The position numbers and the translations under genes are program-made. Of a stretch of 64,000 bases of DNA, positions 15,943 through 24,037 are shown in pieces. This DNA is from Pseudomonas oryzihabitans NBRC 102199 (GTDB lineage: Bacteria > Pseudomonadota > Gammaproteobacteria > Pseudomonadales > Pseudomonadaceae): the NCBI RefSeq assembly GCF_000730625.1, contig NZ_BBIT01000005.1:186001-250000 (forward strand). The letters are read 5' to 3'. The notes below the pieces were generated by a model that did no database searches, had not been told where the DNA came from, and saw only the letters and a list, made by a program, of their open reading frames with translations. Position 1 is the stretch's first letter, and every line of letters begins with the position of its first letter.

Positions 15943-16572
15943 ATGCGCAACCTGCTTTTCTCCGCCGTGTTCGCCGCCGCCAGTCTGTTCGGCGCGGCCG
16001 CCCATGCCGACGACATCCAGGCCGGCAAGCAGTACACCGAACTGAGCAGTCCGGTTCCGGTGTCCGAACCCGGCAAGATCGAAGTAGTTGAGCTGTTCTG
16101 GTACGGCTGCCCGCACTGCTATGCCTTCGAGCCCACCCTCAACGCCTGGTCCAAGAAGCTGCCCGATGACGTCGCCTTCAAGCGCGTGCCGGCCATGTTC
16201 GGCGGCATCTGGAACGTCCACGGTCAGCTGTTCGTGACCCTGGAAGCCATGGGCGTGGAAGCCAAGGTGCATGACGCCGTCTTCGCCGCCATCCACAAGG
16301 AGCACAAGAAGCTGGCCACCCCCGAAGAGATGGCCGATTTCCTCGCCACCCAAGGCGTGGATCGTGACAAGTTCCTCAGCACCTACAACTCCTTCGCCGT
16401 GAAGGGTCAGGTGGAAAAGGACAAGAAACTGGCCATGGCCTACCAGATCACCGGCGTGCCGACCATGGTGGTCAACGGCAAGTACCGCTTCGACCTGGGC
16501 TCCTCGGGTGGTCCGGACGAGACCCTGAAGGTCGCCGACTTCCTGATCCAGAAAGAACGCGCCGCCAAGTAA
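15943..16572 (+). CDS. dsbA: Thiol:disulfide interchange protein DsbA
   Basis: This 209-residue periplasmic oxidase introduces disulfides into exported proteins. ATG 15943 follows AGGAG (15931-15935). The signal peptide spans residues 1-22 (FGAAAHADD). The active site is FWYGCPHCYAFE (CPHC near residue 54), and the cis-proline loop is ITGVPTMVVNGKY near residue 170. Size and motifs are standard. In P. aeruginosa, as I recall, two c-type cytochrome genes separate engB from dsbA; here they are adjacent. Confidence 0.95.
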   Translation: MRNLLFSAVFAAASLFGAAAHADDIQAGKQYTELSSPVPVSEPGKIEVVELFWYGCPHCYAFEPTLNAWSKKLPDDVAFKRVPAMFGGIWNVHGQLFVTLEAMGVEAKVHDAVFAAIHKEHKKLATPEEMADFLATQGVDRDKFLSTYNSFAVKGQVEKDKKLAMAYQITGVPTMVVNGKYRFDLGSSGGPDETLKVADFLIQKERAAK

Positions 16573-16580
16573 GCGTTACC

Positions 16581-16603
16581 CGCCGCCGCGTCCCGCGGCG
16601 GCG
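16581..16603 (+). terminator. GC-rich hairpin after dsbA
   Basis: Perfect arms CGCCGCCGCG and CGCGGCGGCG with a 3-base loop lie 9 bases after the dsbA stop. There is no clear T tract, so it may stabilise the 3' end or act with Rho rather than being a strong intrinsic terminator. Confidence 0.5.
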
Positions 16604-16749
16604 GCTCCTCAGCTCGTCCCTCTCAAGCGGCCTCCGGTCGTCCTGCTCAAACTTTCCCCGAAACCGCCGATACCCTAGCCACTATCAAGTCGGCTGGCCG
16701 CCCCGTCGTGCCTGCCTGCTGGCCACCCTCAAGCCTTTGGAGCGGGCGG

Positions 16750-18537
16750 ATGGAGCGCGCGGACGTCGAACGCTGGAAAAGCAAATACCTGGAGAGCCTC
16801 GAGAATCTCGAACGCCTGGAAAGCCGGTGGGAAAACCGCCTGGACCTGGTGCGTCGTGGCCTCGTGCGCAGCAGCCTGGCCGCCGAAGGCAACGACGCGG
16901 CGGTGGACGCCTGCCTGGTCGAACTGCGCGACATCCTCCGCCGTGACGACAGCGACGCCGACCTCGCCAAGCTGATTCCGCGCCTGGAGCGCACTGTGCT
17001 CGACTCCGAGCAGCGCCGGGAATTGCGTGCGCGCCAGGTGGCCGAGGCCTTTGCCGAACTCTGCCGGCTCTTGCAGACCCTGGAGTTGCCGCGCGACCAG
17101 CGCAAGGCGCTCAAGGGTTTCGCCAAGCGCGCCCAGGCCGCGGCCGACCAACCGGGTGAATTGCCCGCGCTGCTCGGTGAATTCAGCCGTCTGCAGCAAC
17201 AGGCGCTGAGTCAGCTGCACCCCGAACAGCCCGCCCGCGCCGGTTTCCTGCAGCGCCTGCTGGGCGGTCGAGGCGAGGCGGCGGAAGAGGCGCCGGCGAC
17301 CGCGTCGAGTCCGCTAGCTACAGACGCCTCGCCGGCGCCAGTAGCCTCGCCAGCGACGGAGGCGCTGGCAACGCCCGAACCGCCGCCGCTGCCGGTCGAA
17401 GGTATAGCCGCTGCGCCATCTGAAGCCCCTGTAGAGCCCCTGGCAGTCCAGGCCGATCCGGCCTATGCCCTGCCCCCGGTGCCCGAACCCGGCTACAGCG
17501 CCATTGCCCCGCACCTGGAAGCCACCCTGCTGCGGCTGCTCGACGACCTGGCGCTGCCGGACAGCCACAAGCCCCAGGCCGAGCACCTGCGCCAGCGCAT
17601 CCAGGGCAGTCTGAACTGGTACGAACTGGTGCCGGTGCTCGACGATCTGTCGGTGCTGGTGCTGGCGCTCAACCATTCCGGGCAGAGCGAATTCCAGCTC
17701 TACCTGCGCCGCCTCAACGAGCGCCTCGCCGCCTTCCAGACCGGTTTGCAGGACGTCCATGTCGGGCGCCAGGACGGCCAGACCCAGGAGCGCGCCTTTG
17801 GCGACGCCCTGCGTGGCCAGGTCAATGAATTGCAGAACGAGGTGCAGGAGGCGACCGACCTGGACAGCCTCAAGCTGTCGCTCGACAGCCGCCTGGAAGG
17901 CCTGCTGACCAGCCTGGCCGACCAGCAGAGCCAGCGCGAGACCCGCGAGCAGGAAGCCAGCGAAAGACTCAGCGCTCTCACCGAGCGCGTCGCCGGCATG
18001 GAGCGCGAGGCCCAGCAGTATCGCGGCCATCTGGAAGAACAGCGGCAGAAAGCCCTCTGCGACCCCCTCACCGGGTTGCCCAATCGCGCCGCCTGGAGCG
18101 AGCGCCTGGAGCTGGAGGTGGCCCGCTGGCAGCGCCACGGCGGCGACCTGCTGCTGGCGGTGCTCGACGTCGATCTGTTCAAGCGCATCAACGATGGCTA
18201 CGGCCACCTGGCCGGTGACAAGGTGCTCAAGATCATCGCCAGCGAATTGCAGCGTCGCCTGCGCAAGACCGACTTCATCGCCCGCTTCGGCGGCGAGGAA
18301 TTCGTCATGCTACTGGGTGCCACGCCGGTCGCCGGCGGGGTCACCCTGATCGAGCAGCTGCGTGCCGCGGTCGCCGCCTGCCCCTTCCATTTCAAGGGCG
18401 AACGGGTGGTGATCACCCTGTCCGCTGGTCTCGCGGCCTTTGCGCCGGGCGAGGATGCCGATACCGTATTCGAGCGTGCCGACCAGGCGCTCTACCGCGC
18501 CAAGCGCGCCGGACGCGATCGCCTGGACGTGGCCTGA
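16750..18537 (+). CDS. dgcH: Diguanylate cyclase, DgcH-like (cytosolic, GGDEF)
   Basis: This 595-residue soluble protein has a helical N-terminal domain (about residues 1-170), a Pro/Ala-rich linker (about 185-245) and a second helical, coiled-coil-rich domain (about 255-430). The C-terminal GGDEF domain runs from [16 protein letters not shown] to the end. The catalytic motif is [12 protein letters not shown]. An RKTD inhibitory (I) site lies five residues before GGEEF, so an active, product-inhibited c-di-GMP synthase is expected. No membrane span is present. Position between dsbA and the AmpDh2-like gene matches P. aeruginosa PA5487 (DgcH), by memory. I chose ATG 16750, as the upstream in-frame start lies in non-protein-like sequence. 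Confidence 0.85.
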   Translation: MERADVERWKSKYLESLENLERLESRWENRLDLVRRGLVRSSLAAEGNDAAVDACLVELRDILRRDDSDADLAKLIPRLERTVLDSEQRRELRARQVAEAFAELCRLLQTLELPRDQRKALKGFAKRAQAAADQPGELPALLGEFSRLQQQALSQLHPEQPARAGFLQRLLGGRGEAAEEAPATASSPLATDASPAPVASPATEALATPEPPPLPVEGIAAAPSEAPVEPLAVQADPAYALPPVPEPGYSAIAPHLEATLLRLLDDLALPDSHKPQAEHLRQRIQGSLNWYELVPVLDDLSVLVLALNHSGQSEFQLYLRRLNERLAAFQTGLQDVHVGRQDGQTQERAFGDALRGQVNELQNEVQEATDLDSLKLSLDSRLEGLLTSLADQQSQRETREQEASERLSALTERVAGMEREAQQYRGHLEEQRQKALCDPLTGLPNRAAWSERLELEVARWQRHGGDLLLAVLDVDLFKRINDGYGHLAGDKVLKIIASELQRRLRKTDFIARFGGEEFVMLLGATPVAGGVTLIEQLRAAVAACPFHFKGERVVITLSAGLAAFAPGEDADTVFERADQALYRAKRAGRDRLDVA

Positions 18538-18562
18538 CCCCTTCCACGTTCGCGAGGTAATC

Positions 18563-19348
18563 GTGCGAAAGCCCTTCAAGCTCCTCCCCTGGCTGCTCTG
18601 CGGCCTGCTCCTGGCCGGCTGTTCCAGCGGTCCGCGCATCAATGACGACTACACCGCCCGCGATCAGGACAGTCGGGTGCAGTACATCGTGCTGCACTAC
18701 ACTGCGGCCGATTCCAAGCAGTCGCTCAAGCTGCTGACCCAGGCCGGCGTCAGCGCCCACTACCTGATCGATACCGACGGCACCATCTATCGCCTGGTGG
18801 ACGAGAATCGCCGCGCCTGGCATGCCGGCGTGAGCGAATGGGAAGGCCGCACCTGGCTCAATTCCACCTCCATCGGCATCGAGATGGTCAACCTGGGCTT
18901 TCGCGACACCCCGGCCGGACGCCAGTGGTATCCCTTCAGCGAAGCCCAGATCAAGGCGCTGATCCCGCTGCTCAAGGACATCGAACAACGCCACGGCCTG
19001 GATCGCCGCGCCATCGTTGGCCACAGCGACATCGCCCCGGGGCGCAAGCAGGATCCGGGTCCGCTGTTTCCCTGGGCGCGCCTGGCCGCCGCGGGCCTGA
19101 TCAACTGGCCGGATCCGGCGGTGGTCGCCCAGCGCCAGGCCAGCCTGGGGGGCGTGCTGCCACCCCCGGCCTGGTTCCAGGATCAGCTGGCACGGATCGG
19201 CTATACGGTGCCCCGCACTGGCGTGCTCGATGCGGCCACCCGCGATGTGATCGGCGCTTTCCAGATGAAGTACCGGCCGGGCCGCTTCGACGGCCAGCCG
19301 GATCTGCAGACGGCGGCGCTGCTGCTCAGCCTGCCCAGCGGTCGCTAG
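18563..19348 (+). CDS. ampDh2: N-acetylmuramoyl-L-alanine amidase, AmpDh2-like lipoprotein
   Basis: This 261-residue protein starts at GTG 18563 behind GAGG (18554-18557). A lipoprotein signal ends LLLAGCSSG (Cys about residue 18), so it should be membrane-anchored in the periplasm. The amidase_2 domain has zinc-ligand regions YIVLHYTAAD and VGHSDIAPGRKQDPGPLFPW. A C-terminal peptidoglycan-binding domain follows (about residues 195-255, YTVPRTGVLDAATRDVIGAF). It cleaves the peptide from muramic acid in cell-wall turnover. Gene order after the diguanylate cyclase matches ampDh2 of P. aeruginosa. Confidence 0.88.
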   Translation: MRKPFKLLPWLLCGLLLAGCSSGPRINDDYTARDQDSRVQYIVLHYTAADSKQSLKLLTQAGVSAHYLIDTDGTIYRLVDENRRAWHAGVSEWEGRTWLNSTSIGIEMVNLGFRDTPAGRQWYPFSEAQIKALIPLLKDIEQRHGLDRRAIVGHSDIAPGRKQDPGPLFPWARLAAAGLINWPDPAVVAQRQASLGGVLPPPAWFQDQLARIGYTVPRTGVLDAATRDVIGAFQMKYRPGRFDGQPDLQTAALLLSLPSGR

Positions 19349-19363
19349 GCGGCCGCAGGCGGC

Positions 19364-20461
19364 TTACAGCCGCACGCTGGCAAAGGTGGATTCGCCCTGG
19401 GCCTGGCTCAGGGCCGCCAGCGCGGACGAGGCCGGCATCAGCGACAATTCCTGGGACAGCGGCATTAGCGCAATGGGCTGCTGGATGGTCGGACCCTGGC
19501 GCTCGTCACGCGGCGGGATGCCGAAGTATTCGCGGTAGCACTTGGAAAAGTGCGGAGTGGAGACGAAGCCGCACACCGAGGCCACCTCGATGATCGACAG
19601 GGTGGTCTGCTTGAGCAGCTGCCGGGCGCGGATCAGCCGCAGCTTGAGGTAGTAGCGCGACGGCGAGCAGTGCAGGTACTTCTGGAACAGCCGCTCCAGC
19701 TGGCGTCGGGACACGTCCACGTAGACCGCCAGTTCGTCGAGGTCGATGGGTTCTTCGAGGTTGGCTTCCATCAGCGCCACGATTTCCTGCAGCTTGGGCT
19801 GGTTGGTGCCCAGCATGTGCTTGAGAGGGACGCGCTGGTGATCCTGCTCGTTGCGGATGCGCTCGTAGATGAACATTTCCGAGATCGCCGCCGACAGCTC
19901 GCGGCCATGCTCGCGACCGATCAGGTGCAGCATCATGTCCATCGGCGCGGTGCCGCCCGAGGCGGTGCAGCGATTGCGGTCGATGGTGAACAGGCGGGTG
20001 CTGAGCACCACGCGCGGATAGGCTTCCTGCAGGGCCGCCAGGGTTTCCCAGTGCACGCTGCAGTCGTAGCCGTCGAGCAGGCCGGCCCGGGCCAGGGCCC
20101 AGCTGCCGGTACAGACCGCGCCCAGCTTGCGGCCCTGGCGCGCTTGGCTCTGCAGCCAGGTGCAATGTTCGCGCGACACGCTACGCTGGATGCCCACGCC
20201 GCCGCAGACGATCACCATGTCCATCACCGGGGCGGCGCTCACGGCGCTGTCCGGGGTGATCTGCAGGCCATCGCTCGCCCGCACCGGTCGGCCGTCCAGG
20301 CTCAGGGTGCACCAGCGATAGAGTTCCCGTCCCGACAGCTGGTTGGCCATGCGCAGCGGCTCCACCACCGACGCCAGGGAAATGAGTGTGAAGTTGTCCA
20401 GCAGCAGAAAGCCGATGGACTGGATCGCACGGGCCTGTGACGAGGTGGGAATGGGCGACAT
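19364..20461 (-). CDS. gbdR: GbdR, GlxA-type AraC regulator of glycine betaine catabolism
   Basis: The 365-residue protein starts at ATG 20461 behind AAGGAG. Residues about 15-190 form a DJ-1/PfpI-like domain (IGFLLLDNFTLISLASVVEP, GAVCTGSWALARAGLLDGYD). The C-terminal AraC HTH runs about 225-325 (DLDELAVYVDVSRRQLERLF, SVCGFVSTPHFSKCYREYFG). P. aeruginosa GbdR has nearly this length and sequence pattern. It senses glycine betaine and dimethylglycine and activates uptake and demethylation genes. Here it is divergent from the binding-protein and ABC genes and close to sox genes, its known targets. Confidence 0.9.
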   Translation of the reverse strand: MSPIPTSSQARAIQSIGFLLLDNFTLISLASVVEPLRMANQLSGRELYRWCTLSLDGRPVRASDGLQITPDSAVSAAPVMDMVIVCGGVGIQRSVSREHCTWLQSQARQGRKLGAVCTGSWALARAGLLDGYDCSVHWETLAALQEAYPRVVLSTRLFTIDRNRCTASGGTAPMDMMLHLIGREHGRELSAAISEMFIYERIRNEQDHQRVPLKHMLGTNQPKLQEIVALMEANLEEPIDLDELAVYVDVSRRQLERLFQKYLHCSPSRYYLKLRLIRARQLLKQTTLSIIEVASVCGFVSTPHFSKCYREYFGIPPRDERQGPTIQQPIALMPLSQELSLMPASSALAALSQAQGESTFASVRL

Positions 20462-20927
20462 GGTTTGAATCTCCTTCACGCAGGCTGGGGCCCTTGGCTG
20501 GGCTCTAATGAGGTGCGGCGGACAACGTTGGGCGAAAGATGTGTCGCGGACGCATAAGTCATGTCGCAATTCCCATGCCGAAACTGGGTGAACCCCTGTC
20601 CAGGCAAGCTGTCTGGCACGAACAACCCATTCAGCAGCGCTCAATGACGTTGATTAGCTAGGGTTTTTATTTGCGACCTTTCTGATCCGAGACCGACCCT
20701 TTGCCGATGGCACTTCGCCAGATAAACGCCATCGGTAACACCGGGACGTAACCGACGCGCGCCAAAATGTGGCATGGCGACTCAACGGGCACGGTTGTAG
20801 GTCAGGCCCTACGACCGTCCGTCGCCCTTCTGGCCACTTATGGCGAAAAGCCACCAGGCCCCGGGTCAGACGGACCGGTACGTGCAGCGGCCAGCGGCCC
20901 TTCCCCTCGCGACCCCTAGAGTTCAGG
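20462..20927. promoter_or_regulatory. gbdR/cbcX divergent control region with paired TGTCGC boxes
   Basis: This 466-base gap has no gene. TGTCGC occurs at 20542-20547 and 20562-20567, 20 bp apart, and the first copy is followed by N8-AA. That is the half-site pattern described for the related Pseudomonas regulator ArgR (TGTCGC-N8-AA). A separate inverted repeat, CCGATGGC...GCCATCGG, lies at about 20704-20737. The boxes are candidate GbdR operators; which gene they control is not decided by the sequence. Confidence 0.5.
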
Positions 20928-21866
20928 ATGAAAATCTCCCCAGCGCTGTGGTTGTCCGGTCTGTTGCTGAGCGCTGCCGTACAGGCAGGCGAAGCCGAGA
21001 ATTGTCAGCAAGTACGCCTGGCCGATGTCGGCTGGTCGGATCTCAATATCACCAACGCCACGGCCCGCTATCTGCTCAGCGCCCTCGGCTACGAGACCGA
21101 GGTGCTGCGCCTGTCCCTGCCGCAGACCTACGACGCCCTGGCCGCGGGCGAAGCCGATGTCTTTCTCGGCAACTGGATGCCGGCGCAGGCCAAGCTCAGT
21201 CAGCCGCGGGTTGATGCGGGTGCGGTCGAACGCCTGCACGCCAACCTGGAAGGGGCCCGCTACACCCTGGCGGTCCCCCAGTACGTCTATGACGCCGGGG
21301 TGAAGAACTTCGCCGATATCGCCCGCTTCGCCGAGCGCTTCGATCACACCCTCTACGGCATCGAGCCCGGCAACGACGGCAATGCCCTAGTGAAGAAGAT
21401 GATCGCCAGCAACGCCTTCGGCCTGGGCGACTTCAAGCTCGATGAATCCAGCGAGCAGGGCATGCTCACCCAGGTGCGGATGAAGGAACTGCTGGACCAC
21501 CAGTGGATCGTCTTTCTCGGCTGGGAACCCCATCCGATGAACGTCCGGCACAAGCTGGCCTACCTCGACGGTGGCGACGAGTATTTCGGGCCGAACCAGG
21601 GCGGGGCGACGGTCTACACGGTGGTGCGCAAGGGCTATGCCCAGCAGTGCCCCAACGTGGCCCGGCTGCTGGGCAACCTGGTGTTTTCCCTGGACATGGA
21701 AAACCAGCTGATGGATCGGGTGCTCAACGAAAAGGACAATCCGCGCCGCGCCGTGCGCAACTGGCTCAAGCACAATCCCGAACGCCTCGACGCCTGGCTC
21801 AAGGGCGTCGCCACCCGCAGCGGCGCGCCGGGTAACGTGGCGGTGAAGGCCAGTCTGGCCAACTGA
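20928..21866 (+). CDS. CbcX/CaiX-type quaternary-amine binding protein, first of a tandem pair
   Basis: This 312-residue periplasmic binding protein has a signal peptide (residues 1-21, AAVQAGE). It has the choline/betaine-binding ProX-like signature: VRLADVGWSDLNITNATARY, DVFLGNWMP, ANLEGARYTLAVPQYVYDAG, YGIEPGNDGN and WEPHPMN. Trp/Tyr residues in these motifs form the aromatic cage for the trimethylammonium group. It has the same length as the next gene and clearly comes from duplication. It is closer to gbdR and lacks its own permease genes, so it may deliver a different substrate (for example carnitine) to CbcWV. The ribosome site is weak (AGGA directly before ATG). Confidence 0.88.
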   Translation: MKISPALWLSGLLLSAAVQAGEAENCQQVRLADVGWSDLNITNATARYLLSALGYETEVLRLSLPQTYDALAAGEADVFLGNWMPAQAKLSQPRVDAGAVERLHANLEGARYTLAVPQYVYDAGVKNFADIARFAERFDHTLYGIEPGNDGNALVKKMIASNAFGLGDFKLDESSEQGMLTQVRMKELLDHQWIVFLGWEPHPMNVRHKLAYLDGGDEYFGPNQGGATVYTVVRKGYAQQCPNVARLLGNLVFSLDMENQLMDRVLNEKDNPRRAVRNWLKHNPERLDAWLKGVATRSGAPGNVAVKASLAN

Positions 21867-22136
21867 TCCAAGGCCGCTCCGGCCGACGCCAACGCCTCTG
21901 GCCAGCGTTCCGCTACGGCGATGGACGCTGCTGCCCGCCTCTCTCGCTCTGCCGCAACGCTCCGGGCGCGGACGTGCCCTGGGGCTCACGCTGGATACGA
22001 CATCTCCGCTTCTGGTTACGACGCCGCGTACACTGGTAGCGACGCAGGCGGTAGGCGAGCCTGGGGGGATGGGTTACAGATAAATACACGTGGGGCGCAC
22101 CGAAAGGTACCCCGCCAAACGCAAGGAGATGTGTCC

Positions 22137-23075
22137 ATGAAAGGTTGTTCCCGTTGGCTCTTGAGTGCTGCCCTGCTGGCGCCACTCGCTGTTCAGGCAG
22201 CCGAGCCGGCTTCCTGTGCCAAGGTGCGCTTTGCCGATGTCGGCTGGACCGACATCACCGTGACCACGGCCGTGACCAGCGAGGTGCTGCACGCCCTCGG
22301 CTACCAGACCACGACCAACATGATCTCCGTACCGGTCACCTACAAGTCCTTGCAGAACAAGGACATCGACGTCTTCCTCGGCAACTGGATGCCGAGCATG
22401 GCGGCGGACATCAAGCCCTATGCCGACAACGGCAGTGTCGAGACCGTACGCGCCAACCTGGAGGGCGCCAAGTACACCCTGGCCGTGCCCCAGTACGTCT
22501 ACGACGCCGGGGTGAAGAGCTTCGCCGACATCGCCAAGAACGCCGACAAGTTTGACGGCAAGATCTACGGCATCGAGCCGGGCAACGACGGCAATCGCCT
22601 GATCCAGGGCATGATCGACAAGAACACCTTCGACCTGGGCAAGTTCAAGCTGGTGGAATCCAGCGAGGCGGGGATGCTGTCGCAGATCCAGCGCGCCGAG
22701 CGCCGCCAGCAGTGGGTGGTCTTCCTCGGCTGGGAACCCCATCCGATGAACACCCGCTTCAAGATGGCCTATCTCGAAGGCGGCGACGACGTCTTCGGTC
22801 CCAACTTCGGCGGCGCCACCATCTACACCAACGTCCGCAAGGGCTACGTCCAGGAATGCCCCAACGTGGGCAAGCTGCTGACCAACCTGTCCTTTACCCT
22901 GGACATGGAAAACCAGCTGATGGACAAGGTCCTCAACGAAAAACAAGCCGCGAGCGCCGCCGCCAAGGCCTGGCTCAAGGCCCATCCGCAGGTGCTCGAC
23001 CAATGGCTGGCCGGCGTGACCACCCGCGATGGCAAGCCTGCGCTGGAAGCGGCCAAGGCCACCCTGGCCCCTTGA
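22137..23075 (+). CDS. cbcX: CbcX, choline/betaine/carnitine ABC transporter binding protein, second of pair
   Basis: This 312-residue protein starts at ATG 22137 behind AAGGAG (22123-22128). The signal peptide ends VQAAEP. It has the same ligand motifs as the preceding gene (VRFADVGWTDITVTTAVTSE, DVFLGNWMP, LAVPQYVYDAGVKSFADIAK, YGIEPGNDGN, WEPHPMN). Its strong ribosome site and position directly upstream of cbcW and cbcV suggest it is the main binding protein of this importer. Two stop-like codons (TGATAG) end it, and an intercistronic hairpin follows. Confidence 0.88.
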   Translation: MKGCSRWLLSAALLAPLAVQAAEPASCAKVRFADVGWTDITVTTAVTSEVLHALGYQTTTNMISVPVTYKSLQNKDIDVFLGNWMPSMAADIKPYADNGSVETVRANLEGAKYTLAVPQYVYDAGVKSFADIAKNADKFDGKIYGIEPGNDGNRLIQGMIDKNTFDLGKFKLVESSEAGMLSQIQRAERRQQWVVFLGWEPHPMNTRFKMAYLEGGDDVFGPNFGGATIYTNVRKGYVQECPNVGKLLTNLSFTLDMENQLMDKVLNEKQAASAAAKAWLKAHPQVLDQWLAGVTTRDGKPALEAAKATLAP

Positions 23076-23129
23076 TAGAACAATAACATTCGACTGTCCC
23101 GCGCCAGTTCGGGCGGGTACTGCCACAGC

Positions 23130-23160
23130 CGAAGCACGAATCCGCGGTTCTCGTGCTTCG
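23130..23160 (+). repeat. Intercistronic hairpin between cbcX and cbcW
   Basis: Perfect 10-bp arms CGAAGCACGA (23130-23139) and TCGTGCTTCG (23151-23160) have an 11-base loop and no T tract. Such hairpins often protect the abundant binding-protein mRNA from 3' decay while lowering permease expression. Confidence 0.6.
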
Positions 23161-23191
23161 ACCTGTCCACTCCTACCTGACGGGCACCGTT

Positions 23192-24034
23192 ATGTTACTT
23201 ACCGACCACAAGCTCCCTCTCGGTCAGCAGATCGCCGACTTCATCGACTGGCTGACGCTGCATGGCGCCAGCGTCTTCGACAAGATCTCCGATGTGCTGT
23301 CCGGCCTCATCCACGGCCTCACCGCCGGCCTGATGTGGTTCAACCCGCTGGCCTTCATTGCCCTGGTCGCGGTAGGGGTCTATCTGCTGCAACGCAGCAT
23401 CGGCCTGGTGATCTTCGCCCTCGTCTCCCTGCTGCTGATCCTCAACCTGGGGTACTGGCAGGAAACCATGGAAACCCTGGCCCAGGTGGTCTTCGCCACC
23501 CTGGTGTGCATCGCCGTCGGCGTACCGCTGGGCATCGTCGCCGCGCACAAGCCCTGGTTCTACACCGGCCTGCGCCCGGTCCTGGACCTGATGCAGACGG
23601 TCCCCACCTTCGTCTATCTGATTCCGACCCTGACCCTGTTCGGCCTGGGCGTGGTGCCCGGGCTGATTTCCACGGTGGTGTTCGCCGTAGCCGCGCCGAT
23701 CCGCCTGACCTGCCTGGGCATCCAGGACGTTCCCGCCGAGCTGATGGACGCTGGCAAGGCCTTCGGTTGTTCGCGCTGGCAGCTGCTGACCCGCATCGAG
23801 CTGCCCCACGCCATGCCCAGCATCGGCGCCGGCATCACCCAGTGCATCATGCTGTCGCTGTCCATGGTGGTGATCGCCGCCCTGGTGGGTGCCGACGGCC
23901 TCGGCAAGCTGGTGGTGAACGCCCTCAACACCGCGGACATCGCCCTGGGCTTCGAAGCCGGCCTGTCCATCGTCCTGATCGCCATCCTGCTCGACCGGGT
24001 GTGCAAGCAACCCGCCCCTCGCGAGGTTAAGTAA
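23192..24034 (+). CDS. cbcW: CbcW, choline/betaine/carnitine ABC transporter permease
   Basis: This 280-residue inner-membrane protein has about six hydrophobic spans between residues 45 and 270. It has the binding-protein-dependent permease signature around ELMDAGKAFGCSRWQLLTRI with ELPHAMPSIGAG (the EAA loop, about residue 190-215). The family is the ProW/OpuAB type for quaternary amines. ATG 23192 was chosen over upstream in-frame codons that lie in the hairpin region. The stop is three bases before the ATPase ATG, so the genes are coupled. CbcW pairs with CbcV and takes substrate from CbcX-type proteins. Confidence 0.9.
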   Translation: MLLTDHKLPLGQQIADFIDWLTLHGASVFDKISDVLSGLIHGLTAGLMWFNPLAFIALVAVGVYLLQRSIGLVIFALVSLLLILNLGYWQETMETLAQVVFATLVCIAVGVPLGIVAAHKPWFYTGLRPVLDLMQTVPTFVYLIPTLTLFGLGVVPGLISTVVFAVAAPIRLTCLGIQDVPAELMDAGKAFGCSRWQLLTRIELPHAMPSIGAGITQCIMLSLSMVVIAALVGADGLGKLVVNALNTADIALGFEAGLSIVLIAILLDRVCKQPAPREVK

Positions 24035-24037
24035 ATC

